This document shows, in pieces, positions 5,009-5,061 of a DNA stretch of 5,061 nucleotides. Each line of letters opens with the position of its first letter. Position 1 is the first letter of the stretch. Source of the stretch: Phycisphaerae bacterium. GTDB lineage: Bacteria > Planctomycetota > Phycisphaerae > UBA1845 > UTPLA1. The notes under the pieces are model-generated. The model was not told the origin of the DNA, did not search any database, and worked only from the letters and a program-made list of their open reading frames with translations. The position numbers and the translations under genes were made by a program. Where the stretch lies: contig JAJDEC010000524.1 of the NCBI GenBank assembly GCA_029259995.1, positions 1-5,061 of the forward strand, in the 5' to 3' direction.

Positions 5009-5061
5009 AATGTCGGAACTTTTCAGATCATTCGTTTGGCGCATCGGCGTCTTGTCATGAC

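Noticed and set aside
4940..5061. Edge-truncated frames: plus from 4940, minus 4949-5059 and a minus frame ending near 5023
   Set aside because: All are short, run into the edge, lack ribosome-binding sites or motifs, and contradict each other; none resembles a PyrD C-terminus.

Overview
The window looks like chromosomal DNA from a moderately GC-rich bacterium, most likely a planctomycete or a relative. This is an inference from gene content: a short Lys/Ala/Thr histone-H1-like protein, a thiolase whose last catalytic motif reads CLGGGNA, an IS4/Tn5-like transposase fragment, and a cluster of hairpin repeats next to it. No rRNA, tRNA or CRISPR array was seen.

Left part (1-1400) is accessory and mostly non-coding. 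At the left edge is the N-terminal part of a transposase on the minus strand, preceded by a candidate IS50-like terminal repeat near 248-266. Next comes a tight cluster of five short hairpins (306-478). A strong minus-strand intrinsic terminator (541-582) ends a small putative transcript. That transcript carries a 9-codon ORF with a 12-base Shine-Dalgarno match and a stem that pairs fully only in the minus-strand RNA. Further right (about 680-1400) there are inverted repeats but no convincing gene.

The right part (1400-5061) is ordinary and densely coding. A thiolase (acetyl-CoA C-acetyltransferase type, +) and an H1-like DNA-binding protein (-) converge on one shared terminator. The H1-like gene and a Gph-type HAD phosphatase (+) diverge from an intergenic region of about 110 bp in which two -35 boxes face away from each other. 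The phosphatase converges with a PyrK-like flavin/2Fe-2S electron-transfer subunit (-). The last 130 bp hold a perfect 8-bp inverted repeat and no supportable gene.

The genes do not form one pathway or operon: neighbouring genes alternate in strand, so each is probably transcribed alone. The roles are central acyl-CoA metabolism, nucleoid packing, 2-phosphoglycolate clearance and probably pyrimidine synthesis. The parts most worth a second look are the small structured transcript at 541-670 and the hairpin cluster at 306-478. No clearly new multi-gene system is visible.
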